A DNA stretch of 64,000 bases, taken from NCBI GenBank assembly GCA_027972325.1, contig JAPMOS010000008.1, positions 682,001-746,000 on the forward strand. Direction: 5' to 3'. The notes beneath the pieces are model-generated. The model worked only from the letters and a program-made list of their open reading frames with translations. It did not search any database and was not told the DNA's origin. This document shows, piece by piece, positions 44,893-55,800 of the stretch. Position numbers and translations under genes: made by a program. The number at the start of each line of letters is the position of its first letter. Positions within the stretch are counted from its first letter, which is position 1. This stretch comes from Paratrimastix pyriformis (Eukaryota > Preaxostyla > Paratrimastigidae).

Positions 44893-45880
44893 ATGCAATC
44901 CCCCGATTCCGGTTTTACCATTCGTCGTCAGGATATGGCTGTCCTGAGCCTCCTCCAACGTATTTATTGCGTGAAGGCTTGGGTGGAGAAGACCATGGAG
45001 CGCATTATTCCGGAGACTCTTGCCAAGTCCTGCGCCTCTGGAACTCTTCTTTGCCAGCTTGTCAACAAGGTGCGGCCCAATTCTATTGCTGTTGTCTGTG
45101 GCTCCTTTTTCCAGCTTCGGCACAAACGTCCTTTTTTCCAGTTCCACCAAAATTCCACGTCAGTGACTCAATGTGTGCACAATGTCAACGCCTTCAACAA
45201 CATTGCCCGCCACTTCTTCGGGTTTACCGATGATGTCTGGCATTTACTCGAATATTTCTGCACCATCGACCATAGGATTGCCTCCTCCCGATGGCCATTT
45301 TCAACGGGAGTGACGTGCAAAAATTGTTGGCCTCCCTGACCAAATTCGCCGAGTCTTCCAAGACCCAGGGCCTGACGCCGACCGGGATCGAAGTTCCCAC
45401 CGAGTACCCTATTTTCACCGAGGAGGAGACGGCCGAGGCTCGTCGGATCCTGTGTCTGGTCTGTCTCCTTCCTTCAAATGCCATTTTTTTAATGTCTCCT
45501 TTCCCGATTCGCACAGCCTCAAGACGCCAGCAGGATGGTTCCTGAGTGCCCCACCTCGCCGATGCCTCCACTTCCCCCTCCCGCTGTCAACCACCGCCCT
45601 GTCCACCACCCCGTGTTCCCTACGGATATGGACGGAGAACATTCTGTCATCGCCCCTCCTCCCGCACAAGAAGCCGTCTCATCGGCCTGCGCCCCCGCCG
45701 AGAAGCGTGTTGCTGGTCCCGATGAATGCCTCATTCCCCTGGTTGGGAAGATCATCAAGAAGGCCGATGTTGTTCCGGTCCGTTTTTGTTTCTCATGCGC
45801 CCCCATTTTACCTTGTTCCATAGGCGGTTCTTTGGAGCGCCACAATCGTTCTTCTCGCGATCCTGAACGCTGTTCACTAA
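44893..45880 (+). CDS. Calponin-homology protein with C-terminal membrane anchor
   Basis: CH domains bind actin or act as signalling scaffolds. Visible blocks: VKAWVEKTMERIIPETLAKS, ASGTLLCQLVNKVRPNS, then over an intron SVTQCVHNVNAFNNIARHF, and over a GTCTGG intron MAIFNGSDVQKLLASLTKFA with QGLTPTGIEVPTEYP, the single-CH (transgelin/calponin-like) pattern. Two more introns follow (GTCTGT...TTCGCACAG; GTCCGT...TTCCATAG). The first leads into a Pro/Ala linker ending LVGKIIKKADVVP; the second into a last exon AVLWSATIVLLAILNAVH and TAA at 45880. That last exon is an 18-residue hydrophobic helix at the extreme C-terminus, the hallmark of a tail-anchored protein. I infer actin-membrane linkage at an internal membrane. 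Confidence 0.8.
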
Positions 45881-46055
45881 GGACCATGTAATTAGAGGGA
45901 TCTTTGCGTGCTGAAGGCGGCATATTTTCATTTTTGCGCTTTCTTGTTTCTTGTTGAGTGGGTTCGGGCAGACCGATTCCATCAGAATTTCCCTCAGCTA
46001 CGAGGCACAAAATCAAATTGTTCAATCCGTAATTTAGTCTTGAGCTCCAGCGGAG

Positions 46056-47854
46056 ATGGAGCAACAAAAAGAACTCGCGAGTCGCGATCGCGACTCTGCC
46101 GGTCCCGAACCAGGTGATCGGAAGCGGTATCGTTCTCCACCTCGTAGCAGCGGTGGACCTTATCCGGGTCGCGATGGACGCGCCGACCGTTATTTTGATG
46201 ATCGCCGTGAGGATGACCGTCCACCACGTCCTCGTTATGACGATTCGGAACGTCGTGGTCCTCCGCCTCCTCGCGAAAGAAGAGACGATTGGTTCGTATT
46301 ACCCCTCTCAGCTGCATTCTCATCTTCTTGTTGGTCATATTTCTTTCGGTTGTTGTAGGGGCGACCATGACCGCCCCCGTGGGGGACGTGGACGGGGTGG
46401 GTGGCGTGGCCGTGGTGGCCGTGGTTCATTCTCCGAGCGTGCCCCCCCTCCCACCTGGATGTATGATTCGGACACTCGTGGCCGGTCTGTGCCGGAGTCG
46501 TTCCACTCTTGTAATATCCAATTCCTTCCAGTGGCCCGATGCGAGGAGCACGCAGCGAGCCGTTCGACGGCCCCATGCAGACCTACAAAGAGTTTATGCG
46601 CAACCAAGACGAGAGCGTCACCCCCGAGCGATCTGCCGAGCTGTACGCCGACTACCGGAAAAAATACGAGGCAAAGCAGGCCGAGCAGTTTTGGAACATG
46701 CACAAAGGCCAGGAATGGTCTGCCTCTTGGCTCGTCTCTGGTGGCGCCTTCACATGCCGCCCCGGCACCCGCTGGGTGGCTGGGCAGGTTTAAGGAGCGC
46801 TACGACCCGGCCACGTTGGAGGCCCAGCTGGCCGAGAAAAAGGAGCGCGTCAAGGCGGCCCAGCGGCAGCTGCTTTCTCTGCTTCAACAGGGGAAGCTGA
46901 TCGCCCAGGTCGAGGAGCGCTCCGTCACCTCGGCCGGTCCGTGTCTTGGTCCTCCCTGCATGCCCGGGCATGCCGCTGATGGCTGTTCCTGTTCGCTTCC
47001 CGCAGACCGCGAGGAGTTCAGCCCCGAGGGCCAGGCGGAGAAGAGGGAGGCTGCCCTGCCGGTCGAGTGGCGCCTGCTGAAGTGGGTCCCCAAGTCTGTT
47101 CCCCCCCGTCCTCCTGACCGGGATGGGATCGTCACCATCACTCTGCTCGGCTCGCCGCCCAGGGTGCGCCCCCCAGTAGAATCTTCGACCCTGTACTTGC
47201 GCCAGTTGCCGCTGGACATGCCCCGAGCTCGCATCCACGAGGTCCGTCCTCCTCGCCCACCGTGCTCACCGCTCACCGCTCATCGGTGTGCCCTCTGGTT
47301 GGCCTGGCCAGATCTTGGGCGCCCAGGCGGGTCTGAAGCGGGTCGTCATCGGCGACGCGGAGCCGGCGGCCCTGTCGCAGGTCTCGCGGTCCATGTGGGC
47401 CGTCTTCGGGGACTCCGACCAGGCCGCCAAGGCCGAGGGGGCCGTCCGGGCCCAGCACCAGGAGCTGACCAACATCTGCATGCACCGGCCCTCGTACAAG
47501 AACCGGTTCTTCATCACCCCGGAAAGCGCCGGGGCCCGGTTGGAGCGGGACGTGGCCCAGGCGACCCAGCTCGTCGAGACGCTCGACGCCCAGGCCGGCC
47601 TGCCCAGCTGCCTGGAGGCCCTCCTCGACCCGGCCCGGCCCCTGAAGCCCGTCTCGCACGACGGCCTCATGGAACAGCTGGTCCTCCTGCCTCCCGCCGC
47701 TCCCGCCGCCACGGGGGAGGAGCCCGCAGCCGCTCCCATGCAGCAAGAGGCCGCCTCCACATCCTCGGGGGCCCCTCTGACGGTCCGTTCGGAGCCACCC
47801 CAGGCTGGCGGCCCCTCCCTCGGCAGCTCAAGCACCCGGCTGACCTGTCCCTCG

Positions 47855-47893
<39 letters not shown>

Positions 47894-49248
47894 GCTCGGG
47901 ACTCCAGGCCACCCAGCGGCTGGACCGGCTGCTGACCTACCTGCGCTACGTGCACTGCTACTGCTACTACTGCGGGGCCGAGTTCGGCAACCACCAGGAG
48001 ATGTTCGACCGCTGCGGGCCGGTCCACTACCGCGGCGTGGCCCCCGCGGCCCCCGCCCTGCAGGCCGAGGAGGGCGTCATCGACGGCCCGCCCCTGCCGC
48101 CCTCGGCCGCCCCGGGCACCCCCACGGCCACCGCCCAGCCGACCCCGCCCGAGGTCTCCACCCTGTGGGAGCGGCTCCTCGACCTGCGCATCCAAACCCG
48201 GCTCGCCTTCGACCCGGCCCGGGACCCCGGCTGGGCGAGGAGGCCAAGGCGCGCGAGATCGAGGCCTACCTGGCCCGCAACATCGTCGAGGAGGAGCCCG
48301 CAAAGTTCCGCTGCAAGGCCAAGAACTGCAGCAAGCTCTTCAAGGGGTTCGACTTCGTCAAGAAGCACTTCCTCCTCCGCCACCGTCCGTCCCGCCACAC
48401 CCCAGCGGCCTTGGGCCACACCCAGAACCCGTGGAGGGGGCCGGCCGGATGGCGCCTCCCCCCCCCCCCCTCCCTCCCTCCCGGTGTGCCTGCAGAGGAC
48501 TTGCTGCAAGAGGAGGCGCCGCGATCCTCAGCCAGCAGGCCCTGCGCAACTACCAGGCGGACCCCTTCCACATCGTGGGCCCCGTGCTGGGCCACCGCGT
48601 CAGCTTGCTGCCCACCCTGCCCGCAGACGGTCCGCGGCCTGCCTCCTTGCGCCCGCCCGCCCGCCCGCCCGCCCGCCCGCCCGCCCACCCCCCTCACATA
48701 CACTCACACTCACACTCACGCTCACTTCCGCGTGCCGTCTGCTTGGCCCCCTCGGAGCAGCGCCCTCGGACGCAACCCGGCCTCCTCCGCCCCCCCGTAC
48801 GGGGGGCCCCAACCCGCCGCCCCACCGCGAGCGGAGCCCCGAGCGGCGTCGGTCCCGGTCGCCCCCGGCGCCCCTCGCCCCCGCCGCCCTCGCCTCCCCG
48901 ACGGGCGACCGTGAGCACGACCCGCGGGGCCTGACGCGCTACGAGGACCTGGACGCGCCCCAGGAGAGCCGCCTCGAGGAGAAGTTCGACTACCTCGAGT
49001 ACTACCGGCTCATCCCGTCCCCCGGCCACCACCGCCACCACCGCCACGACCACCCCTGCCGCTACCACGGCCACCACCGACAGCGCCACCACAGACAGCG
49101 CCACCACCACCACCACCACCCCTGCCTCTACCACCACCACCAGCACAGCCGACGCCGCCACCCTCCGCCTGCCTCGGCCTCGGCCAGCCCGTCCCCCGCC
49201 CCCTCCTCGCCCGCCCCGGCCCCCGCGGCGGCTGCTGCTTCGTCATGA
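46056..49248 (+). CDS. SRRT: ARS2/SERRATE nuclear cap-binding-complex effector
   Basis: ARS2 links the nuclear cap-binding complex to RNA fate decisions. The N-terminus is charged and RGG-like (RDRDSAGPEPGDRKRYRSPP; GGRGRGGWRGRGGRG). ARS2 landmarks: PMQTYKEFMRNQDESVTP, YADYRKKYEAKQAEQFWNMH, FKERYDPATLEAQLAEKKER, WRLLKWVPKS, TLYLRQLPLDMPRARIHE, the LDRLLTYLRYVHCYCYYCGA / NHQEMFDRCGPVHYRG block, the zinc-finger block FRCKAKNCSKLFKGFDFVKK-H, and the C-terminal DPRGLTRYEDLDAP (human DPRAIVEYRDLDAP). Introns repeatedly start GTCCGT, for example at 46937, 47240 and 47782; the first starts GTTCGT. The tail after the DLDAP motif is His- and Ser/Pro-rich. The knuckle here reads YCYYCGAEF, with more cysteines than the animal protein. 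Confidence 0.9.
47855..47891 (+). repeat. Poly-C tract, 37 nt, before a 3' splice site
   Basis: Sense-strand C run in an ARS2 intron that starts GTCCGT. It ends about 20 nt before the ACTCCAG acceptor of the exon ATQRLDRLLTYL. Confidence 0.95.
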
Positions 49249-49824
49249 GGGGCCTCGTGCCTTGCTTGGCATGCCCACCCCAGCCCCGTCTCCAGCCCCG
49301 TCTCCAGCCCCGTCTCCAGCCCCGTCTCCAGCCCCGTCTCCAGCCCCGTCTCCAGCCCCGTCTCCAGCCCCGTCTCCAGCCCCGTCTCCAGCCCCGCTCC
49401 AGCCTCAGCGGGGTCAGTCTGCCGCCCGCCCACCCTCCGCGCACGCCCCCTCCCCCCCCCCCCCCACCCCCCCACCCTCCCTCACTGTTGCTGCTGCTGC
49501 TGCTCTGGGGCAGGCAGATCGCTGGACCGAAGAGGGTTTTGTTGATGTCGAAGATCGTTTGCATTTGTCTGACCCGACTGAAAGCCGATTGGCGAAGGGC
49601 GGAAGGGGGGCAGGGGAAGGGCCAGGGCAGGGGGAGGCGGCGAGGGGAACGGGCGGGAAGGGACGTAACGGGGGCCCGAGTTCGGTGGCTGCCCGATGCG
49701 CGCCAAGGGGAACGAGGGGAGGGGGGGGCGAGAGAAGGGGGAGCGCGAGCGAGGAGCTGGCGCCGTGGGGGCGGCTACCTTGGGCTCCCTTGGGCTCCCT
49801 TGGGCTCCCTTGGGCTCACTTGGG
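49249..49824. other. Convergent intergenic region
   Basis: 576 bp between the ARS2 and STK36 stops. It carries a 12-bp minisatellite (listed separately), a broken poly-C at 49449-49466, a short CTG run (GTTGCTGCTGCTGCTGCT near 49490) and four copies of TTGGGCTCCC near 49785-49815. No gene seen. Confidence 0.5.
49279..49398 (+). repeat. 12-bp minisatellite CCAGCCCCGTCT (10 copies)
   Basis: Near-perfect tandem dodecamers just downstream of the ARS2 stop codon, in the gap between convergent genes. Confidence 0.93.
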
Positions 49825-52800
49825 CTACCTTCGGTGGGCCGAGGCCAGGGCCCTGGGCGAGGGCCCGTGGGAGGGCAGGCCGCCCAGGTGGGTGGGGGCG
49901 GGGTGGCCCCCGGCGCTTGCGGGCATGAGGAGGTGGCCCCGGTCGCCCCCCGCGGCCGACATGACCCGGGGCCCGCCAGCGAAGACCGGCCGGCCGACGG
50001 CCGAGGCGGGGGGCGAGGGCTGGGGCGAGGGCGACAGGCCCCGGGCCGCCGAGCCAGGCCGGTAGGGGCCCCCCACCACGGGCGTGATCCACATGGGCGG
50101 CGGGCCCTGGGCGCCCCCCGGCGTGCCCATGCCCATGCCCAGGCCGCCGCGGCTGCCCAGGGCCCCGGCCGGGGCGGGGGTGCCGTGGGGGGTGTGGTAG
50201 AGCAGGGTCGACGAGGAGGCGGCCGGCGAGGCGGCCAGGTGGCTGCGGGTGGGCGCCCCCGAGAGCGAGCCCGGCCCGGGGGCCCCGGGGGTGCCCGTGG
50301 CTGGGGCGTCGAGCTTCTGGCGGAGGCGCTGCAGGTACTTGCGGATGAAGCTGTCCCCCTCCTGCTCGAGGGCCCCCATGACCTGCTCCAGCCCAAGCTG
50401 CCCACCCCCCCAAGCAGCCGCATCCGGGCCGGAGGGGGTCGTGTGAGGATGGTGGGCGGTGTGTCTGTGTCTGGGCCAGTGTTGTGCCTCTCTGTGTGCC
50501 TGTTGGGTGGGCGGCGGCCGTGCGGGGGGGGGGGCGGACCTGCATCAGAGCCCGGCGGCAGGGCTCGTGGGCGGCCATGTTGCCCAGGGCGAAGAGGGCG
50601 ATCCGGCGGAGGGCCAGCGGGGAGGGCGCCCAGGGCGGCAGGGCCACCAGGGCAGCCCCGGCGGGCGGTGGGGCGGGCAGGCCGGCCGACCCGTCCGAGG
50701 CGGCGCTCCCCGAGAGGCCGCTGCCGCTGCCGCTGCCCGTCCGGACGGGCCGCGGGGTGGCCTCCTTGGAGCCGGCCAGGCCTCCGCTGGCGGCCAGGCC
50801 CCCCGTCAGGGTGGCGGGCGGGGGGCGGGGCGGGATCATGATCATCTGCCCCCCGGGGACCGCCGACCCGGGCCGGCCGGGCCGGGCCGAGGCGGGCGGG
50901 GAGTGGGGCGGGCCGCCGCCGGCCATCACGAGGGCCATGCCGGGCAGCGGGCTGGGCGAGACGATCTGCAAGAGCCGCTGGGGGGCCCGGCCCTCGATCA
51001 TGTCCGCCGCCAGCTCGTCCGAGTTGCGGGCCAGGTTGCCCAGCGCCCCTGCACAGGCCCCACAGCCACCGCCGCCACCGCCCCAGGCCGCCCAGGCCGC
51101 CCAGCCCGGCCAGTCAGCAAGGGGCAGGAGGAGGGAGGAGAAGAAGAAGAAGGAGGAGGAGGAGGGCGCGGGCGGGGGGCGGACCGGCGGCGTTGGCGCA
51201 TGTCTTGGGGTCGGTGTCGTCGAGGCAGCCCAGCAGCACCGGGATGGCGCCTCGCAGGGCGTCGTACAGGGTGCTGTTGTGGAAGCCTGCCCGCCCGTCA
51301 CAGCGCCCGCCCAGATGCCGGTGAGCGAGCGGTGGCGGCCGATGGCGGGCGGCCGAGCCGGTGACGGTGGTGGTGGTGGCGGTGCTGGTGGTGGTGCCGG
51401 CGCTTGGGGAGGAGGGGAGTGGCCGTGGCCGCCGCGCGACGGACCGGCGTTGCCCACGGCGAAGCATGCGAACTTCCGGGTGGCCGGGTCGGGGTCCCCG
51501 CAGCAGCGGATGAGGGGCGGCAGGGCGTGGTACCGCTTGAGAGGCGCGTAGAAGGTGGCGTCGTGGCGGCACATGTTGCCCACCAGGTTGCAGGCCTTGG
51601 CCCGCACGGCCGCAGCCCCGGGGTACGCCAGCAGCGCCTGCACACCCGCCCGCCGCCAACGGAGGCCCACACGCTCAGCAAACCAGCCAAAGAGGGGCGC
51701 CCAGCCCAGGGGCGGGGGGCGGGGGGCTGGTGGCGGGGGGCTGGTGGCGTGGGGGCGCGGGTGCGTGCGGACGGGGAGCATGGCGCCGATCTGGGCGCGC
51801 TCGAGGGCGGGGTAGTAGTCCCGCTTGAGGCGGGCCAGCTGGGAGGCGATCAGCAGGCAGTCCACCAGCACCCCCGCCGAGGTGCCCGTCAGGGCCCCCG
51901 CGCCGCCGGCACCCCCGCCCGCCCCGGCGGCCTCGTCGTCCTCCGAGGGGCCCCCGCCCCCGGCCGCCGGGAGCTCAGGCAGCAGCGGCCCCTCGCCGGG
52001 CGGGGCGGCGGTATGGTGGGCCAGCAGGCCCTGCAGCAGGGGCGCCCCGTCGGCGGCCACGAACTGCTCGGCGAAGAACTGCGAGCTCAGCACGAGCCGC
52101 GACATGACCGCTGCCCCGCCAGCCCAGGCCCCCCCCGGGCCCGCCAAGGACCCAGCCGACAGGCGGTGAGCAGGCGCCATCGAGAGGCCACACACGCACG
52201 CACGCGCCTCTCGTCCAGCCGCGGCCCTCATTCCGCCCGTAGCAGCGAGGTGGGGTGGTGGTGATGTGGTGGTGGGAGGAAGAGGGGGGTGCGGACCGAT
52301 GGGGGCCGCGACGAGGGGCACGTGGGGGGCGCTGAGGAGGGCCAGCATGCCGGCCCCCCTGAGGCCGGGCAGCATGGGGCAGCACAGATAGCCCGCCATG
52401 TGGCCCATGAAGCGCCCCTCGAGCAGCTGCCGGATGAGCGACAGCTGCGGCTGCCCCAGCCAGTCGCCAACCGCCCCCGCCAGCCCCGAGCGCGTCGCCC
52501 GAGAAGGGAGAGAGAGAGGGAGGGAGGGGAGAGAGAGTGAAACGCACGGCCGCCAGCAGAGGGTCAGTTCACCCCATTCCAATTCCAGCCCCCAGGCGCG
52601 CCGCCCGGGCGAGGGAGGGCCAGGGGGGGCGTCGGGGATCGGGGGGCCACGGCGGAGCGGGCGGCGGACCGAGGACTCCTCGGAGGGCGGCGCCCCCTGG
52701 GGGTCGGGGCCGCGTGGGGCTGCAGGGGGATGTCCACGGCCTCGGCCAGGCTCACCATCAGGTGCGCCACCGCGTCCGGGCCGCCCCCGTGCTCGGGGCC

Positions 52801-55800
52801 TATCCCCCCCCCCCCCCCCCCCCCACACACAGACAGCAGCAGCGGCCGCAGCAGCAGAGGGTGGGTGAGTGGCGTGGACGGGCGATCCACGGCACGGCGG
52901 CGGGGCCCGAGGGACGAGGGGGGCAGGGGTCGGGGGTCCGAGGGACGGGGGGGCGGGGGTCGGGGGGTTGGGGGGCGGACCAGGGCAGCAGGGCCTGGAT
53001 GTGGGCCGGGGCCGAGAGGGCCGCCAGGACGGCCCCCGCCAGGGAGCGCCGCAGGAGCATCTCGCCGGCCCCGAGGGCCCCCCGGGCCCGCAGGTGGGGC
53101 TCCAGCAGGCCCCGCATGGCCCCCAGGGCGCAGCCCACCAGCCGCGGGCTGCACTGGCACATGTCCTCGCACCAGGCCGCCACGGGGGGCAGCAGGCCGC
53201 ACGCGCAGCAGCCGCTCGTCCCGCATGGGGCGCCCCCTGCACCGTGAGGATCCGCTGGCGTGAGCCCGCCGGCCAGCCGGTGGGAGGGCAGGGGGAGGCA
53301 GGCGGAGGGGGCGATGGATGTGTGTGGGGGGGCGGACCGGGGGCTGCGCAGTAGCAGGGGCAGGCGGCGGCGCATGGGGACGGGGCGATCGACTCGCGGC
53401 TGCCGGGCGGGGCCGTCAGCAGGGTGACCAGCCCCTGCCACAGGCCGTGCCGCAGGGCGCACTCGCTCAGCTCGGCCGAGGGCTGCAGGGGCGCGGGGAT
53501 GGGTGGGGAAGGGGTCAGGACAAAGCAGGGGCCGCGGGGGCCGGGGCGGGGGGCCGCGGGGGCCGGGCGGGGCGGCGGACCATCCGGCGGGCGATGAGGC
53601 CCAGGAAGGCGGCCATGCCCTCGAGGGGCCCCCAGGTGGACCCCTGGGCGTACGAGGTCCCCGACAGGAAGACCGCCTTGGGCTGTCGCCCCCACCCCCA
53701 CCCCCGCCCACCCACCACCGCCACCGCCCACCCATCACCACCACCGCCGTCGTCAGACGGGACATCGAAGGGTGTTAACAGAGTGCGCAGGGCAGGGGGG
53801 CGGCCGACTATGGCTTGGGTGAGGGACGGAGGGGGCGGGTGCGGATGCGGATGCGGGACGATGCTGACACTGCTGATGCTGATGCTGATGCTGATGCTGA
53901 TGCTGATGCTGACACTGCTGATGCTGATGCTGATGCTGATGCTGATGCTGAGGCTGATGATGCTGATGCTGACACTGCTGATGATGGGGCGTGTGCCGAC
54001 CATGGCGTGGCACGAGCGGAGCAGGACGGCCATGTCCCGGACGAGGCCGCTGATGCCCCCCTCGGAGGCGGCCCCCGCCCCGACGGCCCCCTGGGGCAGC
54101 CCGGCCAGGATCTCCTCCGCCCGCCAGACGGCCGTCCCCGGGGCGGTAGCGGCAGGGGCGGCTGCGGCAGAGGCGGCGGGTGGGGCTGGTCCCCCGGGGG
54201 CGGGCGGCGGCGGGTCCCACCAGGCGCACATGGCGGCCGCGAAGGACCACAGGGCCGCCACCTCGGCCGCGTAGAGGTCGCCCTCGTGGCTGCAGTGGCG
54301 CGGCGAGCCAGCCCCCGGGCGGCCCGCGGGGTGCCTGCTGGCGCTGGGCGAGGAGGGGCTGCTGGCCAGGGCCGGGCAGGTGGGCGCGGGCAGCCCGTGC
54401 AGGCCGGCGGCCACCCCGCAGGGGCAGCTGGCCACGGGAGGCGGGCCCGAGGGGTCGGGGGGCGCCGGGCCCCCGGGGGGCAGGGCCGCCAGGGCCCGGA
54501 AGCAGGCCCGGTGTCCCTCGTAGTGGGCCGCGAAGCGCAGGTGGGGCGGGGGCGCGGGCGTCACGCCCGGCCGGCCGGGGTGGCCCGGGGCGGGGGCCGG
54601 GCTGCGGCATTGGGCCCGGTGGCGGAGCAGCGAGTGCAGCTGCAGGTGGGCCGTGGGCGAGGGCGTCGTGGGGGCCGCGGCCCGGGGGGTGGTGGGCTGG
54701 CCCAGGTCGGGGGCCCCGGGGCCGCCGGTCACGATGCCGGCTGCCTGGAGGGGCGTGGGCCCGGGGGCCACCGGGGCCGGGCAGGGCGTCAGCAGGGCGG
54801 CCATGAGCATGTACAGGGCCGTCACCAGGCGGGTGTGCATGGCGGCCGCGTGGAGGCCCGTGTGGCAGAGGGCCCCAGGCCCGGGCGGCGGGGGCGGGCA
54901 CAGGTGGGGCAGCAGCTGGGTGGCCACCAGCAGGACGGCCTCGCCCAGGGAGAAGTGGCACCGGCTCCCCGCCCCCGCCCCACCGCCCGCCCCGGGCTGC
55001 TGCTCCTCCGCCGGGCCACCGGGGATGGCCGGGGCCGCCAAGCCCCCGACCCCGGCCGTCCCGCCGCACGAGCCCACGGTGGCGGGGGGCAGGGCCCCAA
55101 GGAGGGTCCCCTTGCCCTCGGGGGCCGGCCCCCCGGGGGCGGCCAGCGGGTCGCGATTGAGGGGCGCCAGGGCGAGGGGCGCCTCCGGGCAGCCGGGGGC
55201 GGGGGCCGCGGGGCCCCCGCCAGCCAATAGGTGGAGCGGGAAGGGGCCCGAGAAGGCTGCCGCCAGCTGGGCGTGGAAGGGCCCGCTGGCCAGGGCGCAC
55301 TGGCGGAAGAGCTGGGCCAGGGCCAGCAGCGCGTGGGTCGTGGGCCCGAACCCGTGGGCGGCCGGGCTGTGGGGGGCCAGCTGGGCCGCCGCCCCGCCGG
55401 CCGGACCGGGGCTGGGCAGCACCAGGTTGGCCGTCCCGGGGCGGGCCGGGGCCGGGGGACCGGGGCGGGGGCTGGGCGGGGTGGCCAGGGCCAGGCAGCC
55501 CGCCATCAGGGCCACCAGGCCGGCCAGCAGGGGCGGGGCGCCCAGGATGGCCTCGGCCACCAGCGCCCGGATCTGGTCCACCACCGGGCAGGGGGGCGCC
55601 GTGCCCGGCAGCGAGGAGGGCGTCGCCGGGACGGCGCCCCGCCGGGGCGGCCATGTGGTAGAAGGGGAACATGGCGATGGGCCGCAGGGTCGAGGGCAGC
55701 GGGGCCAGGGTCGGGTGCACCAGGGCCGCCAGGAAGTGGGCCGTGGCCATCAGCGCGCCCGCGTGGCCTGCCCAGGGCACGCACCCGGTCCCCCCCCAAA

